Below, one piece after another: positions 8,674-18,824 of a DNA stretch of 64,000 bases. Position numbers and translations under genes: made by a program. The notes beneath the pieces are model-generated. The model saw only the letters and a program-made list of their open reading frames with translations, was not told the origin of the DNA and ran no database searches. How positions within the stretch are numbered: the first letter of the stretch is position 1; each line of letters starts with the position of its first letter. This DNA comes from Cyanobacteriota bacterium (lineage in GTDB: Bacteria > Acidobacteriota > Vicinamibacteria > Vicinamibacterales > UBA2999): positions 1 through 64,000 of the forward strand of contig JAIEMQ010000035.1 of NCBI GenBank assembly GCA_019752015.1, written 5' to 3'.

Positions 8674-9555
8674 ATGGGAATGAGCGCGTCGGTCCGTAAA
8701 GCCGTCTTCCCCGCCGCCGGCCTCGGCACCCGATTTCTCCCCGCGACCAAGGCAATTCCAAAGGAGATGCTGCCGATCGTCGACAAGCCGACGATTCAGT
8801 ACGGCGTGGAAGAAGCGATGAGCTCGGGCCTGACCGACATCATCCTCGTCACCAGCCGAGGCAAGAGCGCGATGGAGGACCACTTCGACGAATCGTCGGA
8901 TCTCATCCGCTTCCTCGAGGGCCGCGGCAAGACCGCGCTCGCCGACGAAGTGCGCAAGGTGTCGTCGCTCACGCGAGTGTCAGCGGTCCGGCAAGGCGAT
9001 CCGCTCGGCCTGGGCCACGCCGTGCTCGTCACCGAGTCGACCGTCGGCAACGAGCCCTTCGCGGTGATCCTTGCGGACGATGTGTATGACGCGAATCCGC
9101 CGGCGTTGAAACAGATGATCGACGTCTTCGAGCGCGCGAAGGGTCCCGTCATTGCCGTCGAGCGCGTGCCGATGGAAAAAGTGTCGTCGTACGGCGTCAT
9201 CGACGCGACGCCCGCGCCGGAGTTCGGCAAGGACGTCTATCGCATCCACGACCTCGTCGAAAAGCCGCCGCGCGACCAGGCGCCGTCTGATCTCGCGATC
9301 GTCGGCCGTTACATCCTGACGCCCGACATCTTTCCCGCGCTGCATGAGACGAGCAAGGACAAGTCCGGAGAAATCCAGCTCACGAATGGCATGCGGCGCC
9401 TGCTGAAGTCGCGCCCGCTCTACGCGGTGATCGTCGACGGCGTGCGCCACGACACCGGCAACAATCTCGGCTTCCTGAAAGCAAACGTCTATTTCGGATT
9501 GAAGCGGCCGGAGATTGCCGACGCGTTGCGGGAGTATCTAAAGACCCAGAGCTAA
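8674..9555 (+). CDS. galU: UTP-glucose-1-phosphate uridylyltransferase
   Basis: Makes UDP-glucose from UTP and glucose-1-phosphate for envelope polysaccharides and trehalose. The nucleotide-binding signature [20 protein letters not shown] follows the start, and [26 protein letters not shown] and the late [14 protein letters not shown] block match GalU from end to end. An alternative ATG at 8680 (two codons later) is equally possible. The TAA is followed directly by a double-hairpin repeat and the convergent fmdB-like gene. Length (293 residues) is normal. Confidence 0.95.
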   Translation: MGMSASVRKAVFPAAGLGTRFLPATKAIPKEMLPIVDKPTIQYGVEEAMSSGLTDIILVTSRGKSAMEDHFDESSDLIRFLEGRGKTALADEVRKVSSLTRVSAVRQGDPLGLGHAVLVTESTVGNEPFAVILADDVYDANPPALKQMIDVFERAKGPVIAVERVPMEKVSSYGVIDATPAPEFGKDVYRIHDLVEKPPRDQAPSDLAIVGRYILTPDIFPALHETSKDKSGEIQLTNGMRRLLKSRPLYAVIVDGVRHDTGNNLGFLKANVYFGLKRPEIADALREYLKTQS

Positions 9556-9614
9556 GGTGCGCCTGAAGGCGGACCCCACATGAATAACCGTGAGGGTCCG
9601 GCTTTAGCCGGACC
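9556..9614. repeat. GGTCCGCC/GGTCCGGC double-hairpin repeat, copy 1
   Basis: Two 20-nt near-palindromes, at 9556-9575 and 9595-9614, enclose a GTGAGGG-type spacer. The second reads GGTCCGGCTTTAGCCGGACC. It fills the whole gap between convergent galU and fmdB-like genes, so it may act as a bidirectional terminator. Sister copies are at 18051-18119, 41451-41542 and 52716-52790. Confidence 0.9.
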
Positions 9615-9917
9615 TCAGTCTGTCTTCGTCTCGGTCTTCGTTTCCGTCTTGGTCTCGGTCTTCGTTTCCGTTTTCGATTCCGAGGAAGACGAGGTCGCGG
9701 GCGCGTGGTCCTTGCTGTCCTTGCTGTCGCGGCTCCCGGACTTCGCGTAGTCGGTGATGTACCAGCCGGAGCCCTTGAACTGAATCGCCGGCGACGACAG
9801 CAGCTTCATCACCGGACCGCCGCACTTCGGGCACACGTCGATCGGCGCATCAGAAAACTTCTGAATCACCTCGAAACGGTGCGCACATTTCTCGCACTGA
9901 TACTCGTACAGCGGCAT
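9615..9917 (-). CDS. FmdB-family zinc-ribbon protein
   Basis: A 100-residue protein. The N-terminus MPLYEYQCEKCAHRFE, with a second CPKCGG knuckle, is the FmdB regulatory-protein zinc ribbon. The C-terminal 25 residues are a low-complexity KTET repeat encoded by a 12-nt DNA repeat (GTCTTCGTTTCC-like units, 9620-9675), which may change length by slippage. The repeat tail is probably disordered. Function is unknown for the family, although a role in gene regulation has been suggested. The gene follows the DUF885 gene by 5 bp on the same strand. Confidence 0.85.
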   Translation of the reverse strand: MPLYEYQCEKCAHRFEVIQKFSDAPIDVCPKCGGPVMKLLSSPAIQFKGSGWYITDYAKSGSRDSKDSKDHAPATSSSSESKTETKTETKTETKTETKTD

Positions 9918-9922
9918 CTTGG

Positions 9923-11581
9923 TTATTCCAGCACTGAGTCGTCGTGAGTGTCCAGCATCAACTTGCGCAGCGCCCAGAATGGCGCGGAGCCCTGCGCCAG
10001 CAGCGCATCGTGGAAGTTGCGCAGCGACGGCTTGCCGCCCTGCTCCTCGTACCAGTCGTGGCGCAGCTTCAGCAGCATCATTTTGCCCGCCGAGTACACG
10101 AGGTAGGTCGGATCGAACGTGCCCCGCTCCGCTTCACGGCGCGCGCTCGACTCTTCGAGGAACGCCTGCTCCATGAAGAATCGCACGCCCTGCTCCACCG
10201 ACCAGTCTTCGGTGTGCAGCCTGATGCCGACGACGAATCGGGCCAGGCGGACGAGCGCTTCCGCGAGCTGGCCGAGCTTCATCGAGTGATCGCCGCGGCC
10301 GAAGCCGGCCTCGATCATCATCTGCTCGCAGTAGTGCGCCCACCCTTCCATGTACGACGCGGGCGCAAAGAGCGTCGAGCGGCGGACCTTGGATTCGATC
10401 TTCTTCAGGAACTGATAGTGCAGGAAGTGTCCGGGGTAGACCTCGTGAATCGAGATCGCCCACAGCGTCGGCAGGTTGAAGTCGCGCAGATGCTCGCTCT
10501 TCCTGTCGCCGTCCCACTTCGGATCGACGTCGGTGAGGTAATACATCGCGCGCGACGGTCTCGATTCGAACGGCCCCGGCGTCCACATGCTCGCCGACGA
10601 CCAGCGGAAAAACTCCGGCGTCGGCGCCACCTGGATGGTGCCGCTGTCGGGCATCGACATCACCGGCGTGCGCGACAGGAAGGTGTGCAGCTCGTCGAGC
10701 TGTTCGCGCGCCGTCGAGATCAGCGATCCGGCCTGCGGATGTTTCTGCTTCGCCTTGCGCCACGCTTCGATCGGATCGCCGCCGTTCAAGCGGCCCGCCG
10801 CCTGGCGGAATTCCTCCTGGGTCGCGGCCAGCTCGCGCGTGGCAATCGCGAGCAGGCGATCGACCGGCAGTGTGATGCCTTCCTCGAGCCGCAGTTTCTG
10901 TTCGAAGCGATCGCGGCCGAGTCGGAAGGTGCCCTTCGCCTTCGGACGGATGTCGTTTTCGAGATCCTCGACGTAGGCGCCGATGGTATGGACCGCTTCG
11001 CCGCACGCGTCGGCGAGATCGCCGAGCAGGTGCATGTCGTCGACGTTTGAAAACGCGCGAGGCAGATCGGCGTCGATGAACGCCATGGCGCCGCGCCACG
11101 TGTCGATGCCGACCTTCACGAAAATCGCCGGCGGCTCCTTGATGTTGTCGCGGGCCGCCTGCACGAGCCGCGGCACCTGGCGCAGCTTCGACAACACGCG
11201 TCGGGCCCGGTCGGTCTCCGGCGCATAGGTGAAGATCGCCTGCGCCGCGAGACTCGATGCGAGCGTGTCCGCGTAGACGTGCGGATTCCTCTCCCACGAA
11301 CGCACCGCTTCGAGCTCGAACTGGCGGGCGCGAATGTTCGACGAGATGATCTGATGCTCGATCTGCTCGAGCGTGGGCAGCGGCTCGACCGGAATGCCGT
11401 CGAGACGACGGCCGAAGCCGGCCAGCGCGCTCACATGCGTATCAATCGCGGAGCGGCGATAGTCTTCGATCAGATCGTCATGGACATGAACCCCATCCAT
11501 CGTGGCGCCGGTGGGGTGCACCTCGTAAAGGAATGAAAGGTAGTCGTCTACGAAGTGGGGTAATGGTTCAGCCGCGTGCAT
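9923..11581 (-). CDS. DUF885 family putative metallohydrolase
   Basis: A 552-residue DUF885 protein. The motifs IHEVYPGHFLHY and, about 30 residues on, YMEGWAHYCEQMM provide the HExxxGH-type zinc ligands and downstream glutamate of this M32-like peptidase family. No signal peptide is visible at MHAAEPLPHFVDDYLSFLY, so it is probably cytoplasmic. Several DUF885 proteins act as carboxypeptidases or amidohydrolases, but the substrate is not predictable here. It leads a two-gene operon with the FmdB-like protein. The start codon at 11581 fits the domain start. Confidence 0.85.
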   Translation of the reverse strand: MHAAEPLPHFVDDYLSFLYEVHPTGATMDGVHVHDDLIEDYRRSAIDTHVSALAGFGRRLDGIPVEPLPTLEQIEHQIISSNIRARQFELEAVRSWERNPHVYADTLASSLAAQAIFTYAPETDRARRVLSKLRQVPRLVQAARDNIKEPPAIFVKVGIDTWRGAMAFIDADLPRAFSNVDDMHLLGDLADACGEAVHTIGAYVEDLENDIRPKAKGTFRLGRDRFEQKLRLEEGITLPVDRLLAIATRELAATQEEFRQAAGRLNGGDPIEAWRKAKQKHPQAGSLISTAREQLDELHTFLSRTPVMSMPDSGTIQVAPTPEFFRWSSASMWTPGPFESRPSRAMYYLTDVDPKWDGDRKSEHLRDFNLPTLWAISIHEVYPGHFLHYQFLKKIESKVRRSTLFAPASYMEGWAHYCEQMMIEAGFGRGDHSMKLGQLAEALVRLARFVVGIRLHTEDWSVEQGVRFFMEQAFLEESSARREAERGTFDPTYLVYSAGKMMLLKLRHDWYEEQGGKPSLRNFHDALLAQGSAPFWALRKLMLDTHDDSVLE

Positions 11582-11641
11582 GCCTTCCTGAGGTTAGAAA
11601 CGGGGGAGAGCCATCCCGCCATGGTAGCTTAAAATGACCGG

Positions 11642-12493
11642 ATGCCACGGGAGTCGAAAGGCGTCCTTTACGTCGTCGCGACACCGATCGGCAACCTCGA
11701 CGACATCACCCTTCGCGCGATCAAAGTCCTGCAGCAGGTCCAGCTCATCGCTGCGGAAGACACGCGCCGGACGGGGATCCTGCTCCGCCATTTCAACATC
11801 AACACGCCGATCCTGAGCGTTCACGAGCACAACGAGCGTGCACGTATCGATCGAATTGTCAGCCGGCTGGCGAAGGGGGAGTCGGTCGCGCTCGTGACCG
11901 ATGCGGGCACGCCCGGCATCTCCGATCCGGGCGCCGCCCTGGTCGCGGCCATGAGGGAGCACGGATTTACGGTGGAACCGATCCCCGGGGCGAGCGCGGT
12001 GGTCGCCGCGATTTCAGCGTCCGGGGTTACGTCGCAAGGCTTCACGTTCCTCGGATTCCCGCCTGTTAGGGGAACTGACCGCAAGAAATGGTTCAAGGAT
12101 GCCGTCGAGAGCGCCAAGAACCGGATGGTGGTGTTCTTCGAGGCCCCTCACAGGCTGCAGAAAACCTTCGCCGAGCTTAGTGAATTGGGTAATCGACCAA
12201 TAATTGTGGCTAGAGAACTGACGAAGCTCCATGAGGAGTTCGTCACGGCCAAGCCAACCGAGCTGGCGCGGCTCTTCCCAGACCCGCACGGCGAGTTCAC
12301 GATTCTCATGCCCCCGCCAGATCCGGCCGAAATCAGCCAGGTTGAAGTCACTGACGAAGAGGTCTTGGAGTTATTTGGTCAAATAACAGAATTAGGTCAA
12401 GCCGGCTCTAAACGAGAGGCTGCCAGAGCCGCTGGAGAGAAGCTGGGACTCACCGCGAAGCAGGTCTACGATATCCTTGAGCGGAATAAATAG
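11642..12493 (+). CDS. rsmI: 16S rRNA (cytidine1402-2'-O)-methyltransferase
   Basis: A 283-residue SPOUT-independent tetrapyrrole-methylase-fold enzyme. YVVATPIGNLDDIT, AAEDTRRTGILL, VTDAGTPGISDPG and IPGASAVVAAISASG are the four RsmI signature blocks; they bind SAM and recognise 16S rRNA helix 44. It 2'-O-methylates C1402 in the decoding centre. The start codon ATG at 11642 directly precedes the conserved core. It is divergent from the DUF885 gene and runs into glmU with 1 bp between them. Confidence 0.9.
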   Translation: MPRESKGVLYVVATPIGNLDDITLRAIKVLQQVQLIAAEDTRRTGILLRHFNINTPILSVHEHNERARIDRIVSRLAKGESVALVTDAGTPGISDPGAALVAAMREHGFTVEPIPGASAVVAAISASGVTSQGFTFLGFPPVRGTDRKKWFKDAVESAKNRMVVFFEAPHRLQKTFAELSELGNRPIIVARELTKLHEEFVTAKPTELARLFPDPHGEFTILMPPPDPAEISQVEVTDEEVLELFGQITELGQAGSKREAARAAGEKLGLTAKQVYDILERNK

Positions 12494-12494
12494 G

Positions 12495-13880
12495 TTGATT
12501 GACATACACGTAGTGATCCTCGCCGCCGGCAAGGGCACTCGGATGAAATCGCAGTTGCCCAAGGTCCTGCACAAAATCGGCGGACTCACGATCATCGAGC
12601 GCGTCATCCGGACCGCGGCCGCCTTGCAGCCGGCCAGCATCAACCTGGTCGTCGGCCATGGGGCCGATGCGGTCAAACAATCGCTCGCAAAGCGCTCCAC
12701 CTTGAAATTCGTCACGCAGGAGCAGCAGCTCGGGACCGGGCACGCGCTGCTGCAGACGCGGCCGAACCTGGAAGGGAAGAAGGGCACCGTCGTCCTGTTA
12801 TCCGGCGACGCGCCGCTGCTGACGGTCGATTCGGTGAAGGCGCTCCTCGCCGCGCACGAGGAGGCGGCCGCCGCAGCCACTGTCATCACCGCGATCTTCC
12901 CGCGGCCCTTCGGCTACGGCCGCATTGTCCGCACCAACGGCAAGATCTCGAAGATCGTCGAGGAGCGCGATACGACCAGCGCGCAGAAGGCGATCACCGA
13001 GATCAACTCCGGCATTTACGCCTTCGATCTCCCGCCGTTATTTGCCGCGCTCGACTCGATCGGCACCGCGAACAAACAAGGCGAGTACTACCTGCCCGAT
13101 CTCGTGGCGATTTATCGCAAGCAGAGAAAGCCCCTCGCGACCTGGACGGTCGAGCGCGGCGACGAGATCCGCGGCATCAACAGCCGTAACGAACTTGCAG
13201 AGGTAACCACGATGGTCCGCCAGCAGAAGAACGAAGAGCTCATGGCCGCCGGCGTCACGCTGATCGATCCCGCCACGACCTACGTCGACGCCGACGTCGT
13301 CATCGGGCCCGACACCGTGATCCACCCGTGCGTCTTCATCGAAGGCTCGACGAAGATTGGTGCCGCCTGCGAAATCCAGTCGGGCGCGCGCATTGTCAAC
13401 TCGACCATCGGCGATCGCGTGTGTGTGCGCAACCACACTGTGGTCACCGATTCCACAGTCGAGGCGGGCGCGTTGCTCGGTCCGTTCGCGCACGTCCGCC
13501 CCGGATCCACCGTCGGCGAGGACGCGCACGTCGGCAATTTCGTCGAGCTCAAGAAGACCCAGATGGGCAAAGGCGCGAAGGCCAACCATCTCGCTTACCT
13601 CGGCGATTCGACAATCGGCGAAAAGGCCAATATTGGCGCGGGCACCATCTTCTGCAACTACGACGGCGAAAAGAAGCATCAGACCGTAATTGGCGCCGGG
13701 GTCTTTGTCGGATCGAACAGCACGCTCGTCGCTCCGGTTACCTTGGCTGATGGCTCGTACATTGCAGCGGGCTCCGCGGTCACAACGGATGTGCCTGCGG
13801 GCGCATTGGCAATCGCGCGCGCCAGACAGGAAAATAAAGACGGGTGGGTTGAACGCAAAAGGCAGAAGGCTAAAGGCTAA
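12495..13880 (+). CDS. glmU: Bifunctional GlmU: GlcN-1-P acetyltransferase and GlcNAc-1-P uridylyltransferase
   Basis: A 461-residue enzyme that makes UDP-GlcNAc for peptidoglycan and lipid A. The N-terminal pyrophosphorylase domain starts with VVILAAGKGTRMKSQLPKVLH. The C-terminal left-handed beta-helix is seen as repeated hexapeptides from about 260, with GNFVELKKTQMGKGAKANHL and AGTIFCNYDGEKKH carrying acetyltransferase residues. TTG at 12495 is used as start; GTG at 12513 is an alternative close to the core. The 3' end (13857-13880) consists of an AAGGCTA-type heptamer repeat. glmS lies 12 bp downstream, so the two UDP-GlcNAc steps are probably co-transcribed. Confidence 0.9.
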   Translation: MIDIHVVILAAGKGTRMKSQLPKVLHKIGGLTIIERVIRTAAALQPASINLVVGHGADAVKQSLAKRSTLKFVTQEQQLGTGHALLQTRPNLEGKKGTVVLLSGDAPLLTVDSVKALLAAHEEAAAAATVITAIFPRPFGYGRIVRTNGKISKIVEERDTTSAQKAITEINSGIYAFDLPPLFAALDSIGTANKQGEYYLPDLVAIYRKQRKPLATWTVERGDEIRGINSRNELAEVTTMVRQQKNEELMAAGVTLIDPATTYVDADVVIGPDTVIHPCVFIEGSTKIGAACEIQSGARIVNSTIGDRVCVRNHTVVTDSTVEAGALLGPFAHVRPGSTVGEDAHVGNFVELKKTQMGKGAKANHLAYLGDSTIGEKANIGAGTIFCNYDGEKKHQTVIGAGVFVGSNSTLVAPVTLADGSYIAAGSAVTTDVPAGALAIARARQENKDGWVERKRQKAKG

Positions 13881-13890
13881 AGGCAAAAGC
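13857..13890. repeat. Heptanucleotide tandem repeat before glmS
   Basis: Units of the form AAGGC(A/T)(A/G)A, about 7 nt, repeat through the last codons of glmU and the gap to glmS. They also surround the ribosome-binding region of glmS, so a change in copy number would alter the GlmU C-terminus and possibly glmS translation. Confidence 0.75.
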
Positions 13891-13892
13891 TT

Positions 13893-15734
13893 ATGTGCGG
13901 CATTGTTGGATATATCGGTCCGAAGCCCGTTGTCCCGGTCTTACTCGATGGCCTTCGACGTCTGGAATATCGCGGCTATGACTCCGCGGGCGTGGCCGTC
14001 GTCCAGGGCGGCGAGATCGAGGTCCGGCGCAGCGCCGGCAAGCTGATCAATCTCGAAAACGCGATCCAGGGCAAGCCGCTCGGCGGCGTCTACGGCCTCG
14101 GACACACGCGATGGGCGACCCACGGCCGGCCCACCGAAGAGAACGCGCATCCGCATCGCGACGGCTCGGGCCGCATCGTCGTCGTGCACAACGGCATCAT
14201 CGAGAACTATCTCGAAATCAAGCGCGAGCTCATCGCCGAGGGGCACAAGTTCGAGTCCGAAACCGACACCGAAGTGGTGGCGCACCTCGTCCAGAAGGAA
14301 TGGAAGAACGACGGTCTCGAGAACGCGGCGCTGCGGGCCATGAGGCGCGTGCGCGGATTGTTCGCGCTCGTGCTGATGTCCGCCGACGATCCGGAGAAGC
14401 TGGTCGCGGTCCGGAACGGTCCGCCCATCGTTGTCGGCATGGGCGACGGTGAATATTTTGTCGCGTCCGATGTGCCGGCGATCTTGAACCACACGCGCAA
14501 CGTCGTCTTCCTCGACGATCGCGAAATGGCGGTGCTCACCAACACCGGCGTGCGGTTCATGACGATCGACGGGACGATGGTCGATCGCAAGCCGACGCGC
14601 GTCACGTGGGATCCGATCTCGGCGGAGAAGGCCGGCTACAAGCATTTCATGCTCAAGGAGATCTTCGAGCAGCCGCACGCCGTTCGCGATACCGTGCTCG
14701 GGCGCGCCTCGATCGAAACCGGCCAGGTGCATCTCAACGAGATGTCGATCGCCGATGCCGATCTCAGGGCCATCGACAAGATCACGTTGCTGGCCTGCGG
14801 CACGTCATGGCACGCGGCCCTCGTCGGCAAGTTCATGATCGAGGAGCTCGCGAAGCTGCCGGTCGAAGTCGATTACGGCTCCGAGTACCGCTATCGCAAT
14901 CCGATCATCAACAACAAGACGCTCGCGGTCGCGATCACGCAATCAGGTGAAACCGCCGACACGCTCGCCGCGCTGCGCGAAGCCAAAGGGAAGGGCGCGC
15001 GCAGCCTTTCGATCTGCAACGTCGTCGGCAGCATGGCGACGCGTGAGGCCGAAGGGACGATCTACACGCACGCCGGACCCGAGATCGGCGTGGCGTCGAC
15101 AAAGGCCTTCACCACGCAGCTCGTCGCGCTCTATCTGTTTGCGTTGAAGCTCGCCGAAGTGCGCGGCACGCTGCCGCAGAAGGAGCGTTGCGATTACCTC
15201 ACGGCGCTGATGCAGCTGCCGCAGGTCCTCGACGACACGCTGGAAGTCGCGAAGCAGATGGAGGAGATCGCGGCGAAGTTCCACAACCGCTCCGACTTCC
15301 TCTATCTCGGCCGCGGCATCAACTATCCGATCGCGCTCGAAGGCGCGCTGAAGCTCAAGGAAATCTCCTACATCCACGCCGAGGGGTATCCGGCCGGCGA
15401 GATGAAGCACGGGCCAATCGCGCTGATCGACGAGCAGATGCCCGTCGTGGCGCTGGCGACGCACGATCACGTGTTCGAGAAAATGCAGGGCAATATCCAG
15501 GAAGCCAAGGCCCGCGGCGGCTCGATCATCGCGATCACGACAAAGGGCGATACGACGCTGAAGGATCTACTGGGCGAAGACGACAGCTTGATTGAAATTC
15601 CTGCGACACATCGGCTGTTGATGCCAGTTGTGATCTCTCTACCGTTGCAGCTTTTGTCGTACTACATTGCGGTGCGTCGCGGCTGTGATGTCGATCAACC
15701 GCGTAATCTGGCGAAGAGTGTGACTGTAGAATAG
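13893..15734 (+). CDS. glmS: Glutamine-fructose-6-phosphate aminotransferase
   Basis: A 613-residue two-domain enzyme producing glucosamine-6-phosphate, the entry to amino-sugar synthesis. The N-terminal MCGIVGYIG provides the nucleophilic Cys of the glutaminase domain, exposed once Met is removed. The two SIS domains cover about residues 285-613, with [11 protein letters not shown] and the C-terminal AKSVTVE of the family. The gene follows glmU closely. No riboswitch/ribozyme of the glmS type is visible upstream; the gap is only the heptamer repeat. Confidence 0.95.
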   Translation: MCGIVGYIGPKPVVPVLLDGLRRLEYRGYDSAGVAVVQGGEIEVRRSAGKLINLENAIQGKPLGGVYGLGHTRWATHGRPTEENAHPHRDGSGRIVVVHNGIIENYLEIKRELIAEGHKFESETDTEVVAHLVQKEWKNDGLENAALRAMRRVRGLFALVLMSADDPEKLVAVRNGPPIVVGMGDGEYFVASDVPAILNHTRNVVFLDDREMAVLTNTGVRFMTIDGTMVDRKPTRVTWDPISAEKAGYKHFMLKEIFEQPHAVRDTVLGRASIETGQVHLNEMSIADADLRAIDKITLLACGTSWHAALVGKFMIEELAKLPVEVDYGSEYRYRNPIINNKTLAVAITQSGETADTLAALREAKGKGARSLSICNVVGSMATREAEGTIYTHAGPEIGVASTKAFTTQLVALYLFALKLAEVRGTLPQKERCDYLTALMQLPQVLDDTLEVAKQMEEIAAKFHNRSDFLYLGRGINYPIALEGALKLKEISYIHAEGYPAGEMKHGPIALIDEQMPVVALATHDHVFEKMQGNIQEAKARGGSIIAITTKGDTTLKDLLGEDDSLIEIPATHRLLMPVVISLPLQLLSYYIAVRRGCDVDQPRNLAKSVTVE

Positions 15735-15739
15735 GAGAG

Positions 15740-18049
15740 TTGGATCTACTCTCCTCGCTGAATCCTGCACAGCAAGAAGCTGTACGACAAACGGATGGCC
15801 CGCTCCTGATTCTCGCAGGAGCGGGGTCGGGGAAGACGCGCGTCATCGCGCACCGGATTGCGTATCTCGTCTCCGAGAAGATCGCCTATCCCGATCAGAT
15901 CATGGCGGTCACCTTCACCAACAAGGCCGCCCAGGAAATGCGCGAGCGTGTCGAGCGGCTGCTCGAGATGGATTGCCGCGCCATGTGGGTGTCGACGTTT
16001 CACGCGCTCTGCGCGCGGCTGCTGCGGCGCGAGGCCCACAACATCGGCCTGAGCCGCGACTTCACCATCTACGATTCCGCCGATCAGCAGGCGGTCGTCA
16101 AGCAGTTGCTCAAGGACTATCACCTCGATGCGGAGTCGTACAACCCGCGCATGGTCCTGAGCCGGATCAGCCATGCGAAGAACCGCATGGAGGGTCCCGA
16201 CAGTTTCGCCAACTCGTGGAATCCGAAGGACAAGGAGATCGCCAAGCTGTTCGAGGGCTACATCAAGGCCTTGAAGAACGCGAGCGCGCTTGATTTCGAC
16301 GATCTGCTGCTGGCGACCGTCGAGCTCTTCGATCAGAACCCTGGCGTCCGGGAGCGCTATGCGAACAAGTTCCACTACGTGATGGTGGACGAATACCAGG
16401 ACACCAACCGGCCGCAGTACCTGCTGGTGAAGCAGATCGCCGGCAAGCATCGCAACCTCGCCGTGGTCGGCGATCCCGATCAGTCCATCTACAAGTGGCG
16501 CGGCGCCGACCTGCGCAACATCATGGACTTCGAGACCGATTTTTCGGATGCGCAGATCGTCAAGCTCGAGCAGAACTATCGTTCCACCGAAGTCATTCTG
16601 GATGCGGCATCGGCGGTCATTGCGAACAACCGCAATCGCAAGAAGAAGGCGCTCTGGACCGACCTGAAGGGCGGCGCCAAGATTCGCCTGTTCCGCGGCT
16701 CCGACGAGCTCGAGGAAGCCGAATACATCACGCGCATTGTCCGGAAGACGCTCGAGGAGGACTACAAGGCGCTGACAGCGGTTCTTTATCGCACCAACGC
16801 CCAGTCGCGCGCGGTTGAAGACTCGCTTCGGGCCGCCGGTATTGCTTACGTGGTTCTCGGCGGCGTCGGCTTCTACGAGCGCAAGGAAATCAAGGACGCG
16901 CTGTCGTATCTGAAGCTGATTCTCAACCCGCACGACGACATCGCGCTGAGGCGCGTGATCAACGTGCCGGCGCGCGGCATTGGCAAAGGCGTGATGGACG
17001 CGCTTGAAGGCGTGGACGTGTCGCAGGTCGATCTGAACCTGCCGCCTCTGCTGGCCGGACTGTCGGCAACGTTCACGCAGGACTCGTTGTGGACCAAGCT
17101 CGTTGCGGCCGTTGACGGCAAGCTGCTTTCTTCCAGGCAGGTCGCGTCACTCGCGGCCTTCCGGGACCTGGTCGTCACGCTGGCGGACGTCGCCCGGAAG
17201 GAATCGGTCTCGATCCTGCTCGGCAAGGTCCTCGATCAATCCGGCTACCTTCGAGACCTTCGCGAGGACAAAAGCGAGGAATCGGAAGGGCGCATCGAAA
17301 ACCTGATGGAGCTCGTCTCGGCCGCGAGTGAATATGAAACACGCGAAGCCGAGCCGTCGCTTGGTGGGTTCGTCGATCGCTTGTCGCTGTTGTCCGACGT
17401 TGACAAGGAGCAGGGCAAGACCGATCCGAAGGTCATGATGATGACCCTGCACTCCGCGAAGGGTCTTGAATTTCCGACGGTGATTCTTGCCGGGCTCGAA
17501 GAAGGATTGTTCCCGCACTCACGATCGCGCGACGATGAAGCGGAGCTGGAAGAAGAGCGTCGCCTGTGCTACGTCGGCATCACCCGTGCGCGAAGACAGC
17601 TGGTGCTGACGAGCGCCTCGAGGCGCCGTGTGTTCGGCGAGTATCAGAACACCGAGCCGTCGCGATTCATCGACGAGATTCCGCAGGATCTGATCGAAGA
17701 AGATCGCACCGAAAGACCGAGCTACAGCAGCGGCCTTGGCCACCGTAGCCTTGGCGGAGGTGGCACCGACTGGAGCTATCGCCCGAATCCGTACGCTCGA
17801 CGCGGCTACGGCTCACGCCGCGATCGTGACGACGGCGACGGGAAAGTGGCGACGCAGAACTTCCGCTACGAGGAAGAGGATCAGACGCCGGGCTTTCGTC
17901 CTGGAGCGCGCGTCTATCACGCGCAGTTCGGGCCCGGCACGGTCGTGACCGTCGAGGACATCGAAGACGACCAGAAGCTGGTCGTGAAGTTCGTCAGCGT
18001 CGGAACGAAGACGTTGAGAGCGAAGTACGCAAAGCTGACTGCGCGATAG
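15740..18049 (+). CDS. pcrA: ATP-dependent DNA helicase PcrA/UvrD
   Basis: A 769-residue superfamily 1A helicase. Motif Ia/I AGAGSGKTRVIAHRI, motif II VDEYQDTN, motif III GDPDQSIYKWRGAD, motif V and motif VI YVGITRARRQL are in order. The C-terminal tail (about 715-769, with VYHAQFGPGTVVTVE) matches the Tudor-like domain that contacts RNA polymerase in PcrA. The start is TTG at 15740 with an AGGAGAG ribosome-binding site directly upstream. The 3' end lies next to a double-hairpin repeat facing the convergent lipoprotein gene. Confidence 0.9.
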   Translation: MDLLSSLNPAQQEAVRQTDGPLLILAGAGSGKTRVIAHRIAYLVSEKIAYPDQIMAVTFTNKAAQEMRERVERLLEMDCRAMWVSTFHALCARLLRREAHNIGLSRDFTIYDSADQQAVVKQLLKDYHLDAESYNPRMVLSRISHAKNRMEGPDSFANSWNPKDKEIAKLFEGYIKALKNASALDFDDLLLATVELFDQNPGVRERYANKFHYVMVDEYQDTNRPQYLLVKQIAGKHRNLAVVGDPDQSIYKWRGADLRNIMDFETDFSDAQIVKLEQNYRSTEVILDAASAVIANNRNRKKKALWTDLKGGAKIRLFRGSDELEEAEYITRIVRKTLEEDYKALTAVLYRTNAQSRAVEDSLRAAGIAYVVLGGVGFYERKEIKDALSYLKLILNPHDDIALRRVINVPARGIGKGVMDALEGVDVSQVDLNLPPLLAGLSATFTQDSLWTKLVAAVDGKLLSSRQVASLAAFRDLVVTLADVARKESVSILLGKVLDQSGYLRDLREDKSEESEGRIENLMELVSAASEYETREAEPSLGGFVDRLSLLSDVDKEQGKTDPKVMMMTLHSAKGLEFPTVILAGLEEGLFPHSRSRDDEAELEEERRLCYVGITRARRQLVLTSASRRRVFGEYQNTEPSRFIDEIPQDLIEEDRTERPSYSSGLGHRSLGGGGTDWSYRPNPYARRGYGSRRDRDDGDGKVATQNFRYEEEDQTPGFRPGARVYHAQFGPGTVVTVEDIEDDQKLVVKFVSVGTKTLRAKYAKLTAR

Positions 18050-18050
18050 C

Positions 18051-18119
18051 GGTCCGGCTAAAGCCGGACCCTCACAGTATTCGCACAAAACCTTGTGAGG
18101 GTCCGCCTTCAGGCGGACC
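18051..18119. repeat. GGTCCGCC/GGTCCGGC double-hairpin repeat, copy 2
   Basis: GGTCCGGCTAAAGCCGGACC (18051-18070) and GGTCCGCCTTCAGGCGGACC (18100-18119) flank an inverted CCTCACA/TTGTGAGG spacer. It occupies the convergent pcrA-lipoprotein junction, the same setting as copy 1, in the opposite orientation. Confidence 0.9.
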
Positions 18120-18125
18120 GAAGCG

Positions 18126-18824
18126 TTAAAGGCCAGTAATCTTCGTAATGATCGGCCGACCCTCGCGGCCGTTGCCGGCGACGCGCTCGATCGTAATCAC
18201 CAGCGTCTTCTCGGACGTCTTGCCGTCGGGCGATTTGAAGTCCGCCTTCACCGTCACGTCCTTCTTGATCGTCTCGCCTTCAAAAGTCTTGGCGTCGAGC
18301 GCCGGCTGACCCGGCTGCGTCAGTGATGCTTCGGCGACGCCGGTCGCGCGCTTGATCGCGGCGGTGGCGCCCGCAGTGGCGCGCGCGTGCTCGGCAATGC
18401 CCTGCCGCCACTTGTCCCACTCGTCCTTGACCTTCTGTTGCGCGGCGGTGAACTTCGCGCCGGGCTGCGCCTCGAGCTTCAGCACTTCCTCGATCTGCTT
18501 GATGTTCGCGGTCTGGTAGTCGATCTTGGTCTTGAGAAACGCCTTCTCGGTCTCGGCCGCCTTCTGCTCCGCCTCGAAGAGCGGCTTGAAGGTCAGCGGC
18601 GTGCGCGTCTCGGGACCGACGTTCTCGATCGAGAAGTCTTCAACCGTTCCCTGCGCGCGCGGATCGATCGTGACCGCCGACATGCGGCCGACGGTCGTGT
18701 TGTCGCGCCCGCGCGACGCCCGGAAGAACTGCGTCAGGAACTGCTGCTCCGGCGGACGGGAACAGCCGATGACAAACAACGCGGACGGAATGATTACGAG
18801 AGTGGCTGCAACAACCTTCCTCAT
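18126..18824 (-). CDS. Putative lipoprotein, function unknown
   Basis: A 232-residue protein with an N-terminal lipoprotein signal ending in FVIGCS, so Cys21 is probably lipidated. The mature protein has a beta-rich start (VGRMSAVTIDPRAQGTVEDF), a long helical, charged middle (about 85-160) that may form a coiled coil, and a C-terminal beta segment. The start overlaps the gyrA stop by 4 bp (ATGA), so it is co-transcribed with gyrA, although a functional link is not evident. No family could be named. Confidence 0.75.
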   Translation of the reverse strand: MRKVVAATLVIIPSALFVIGCSRPPEQQFLTQFFRASRGRDNTTVGRMSAVTIDPRAQGTVEDFSIENVGPETRTPLTFKPLFEAEQKAAETEKAFLKTKIDYQTANIKQIEEVLKLEAQPGAKFTAAQQKVKDEWDKWRQGIAEHARATAGATAAIKRATGVAEASLTQPGQPALDAKTFEGETIKKDVTVKADFKSPDGKTSEKTLVITIERVAGNGREGRPIITKITGL

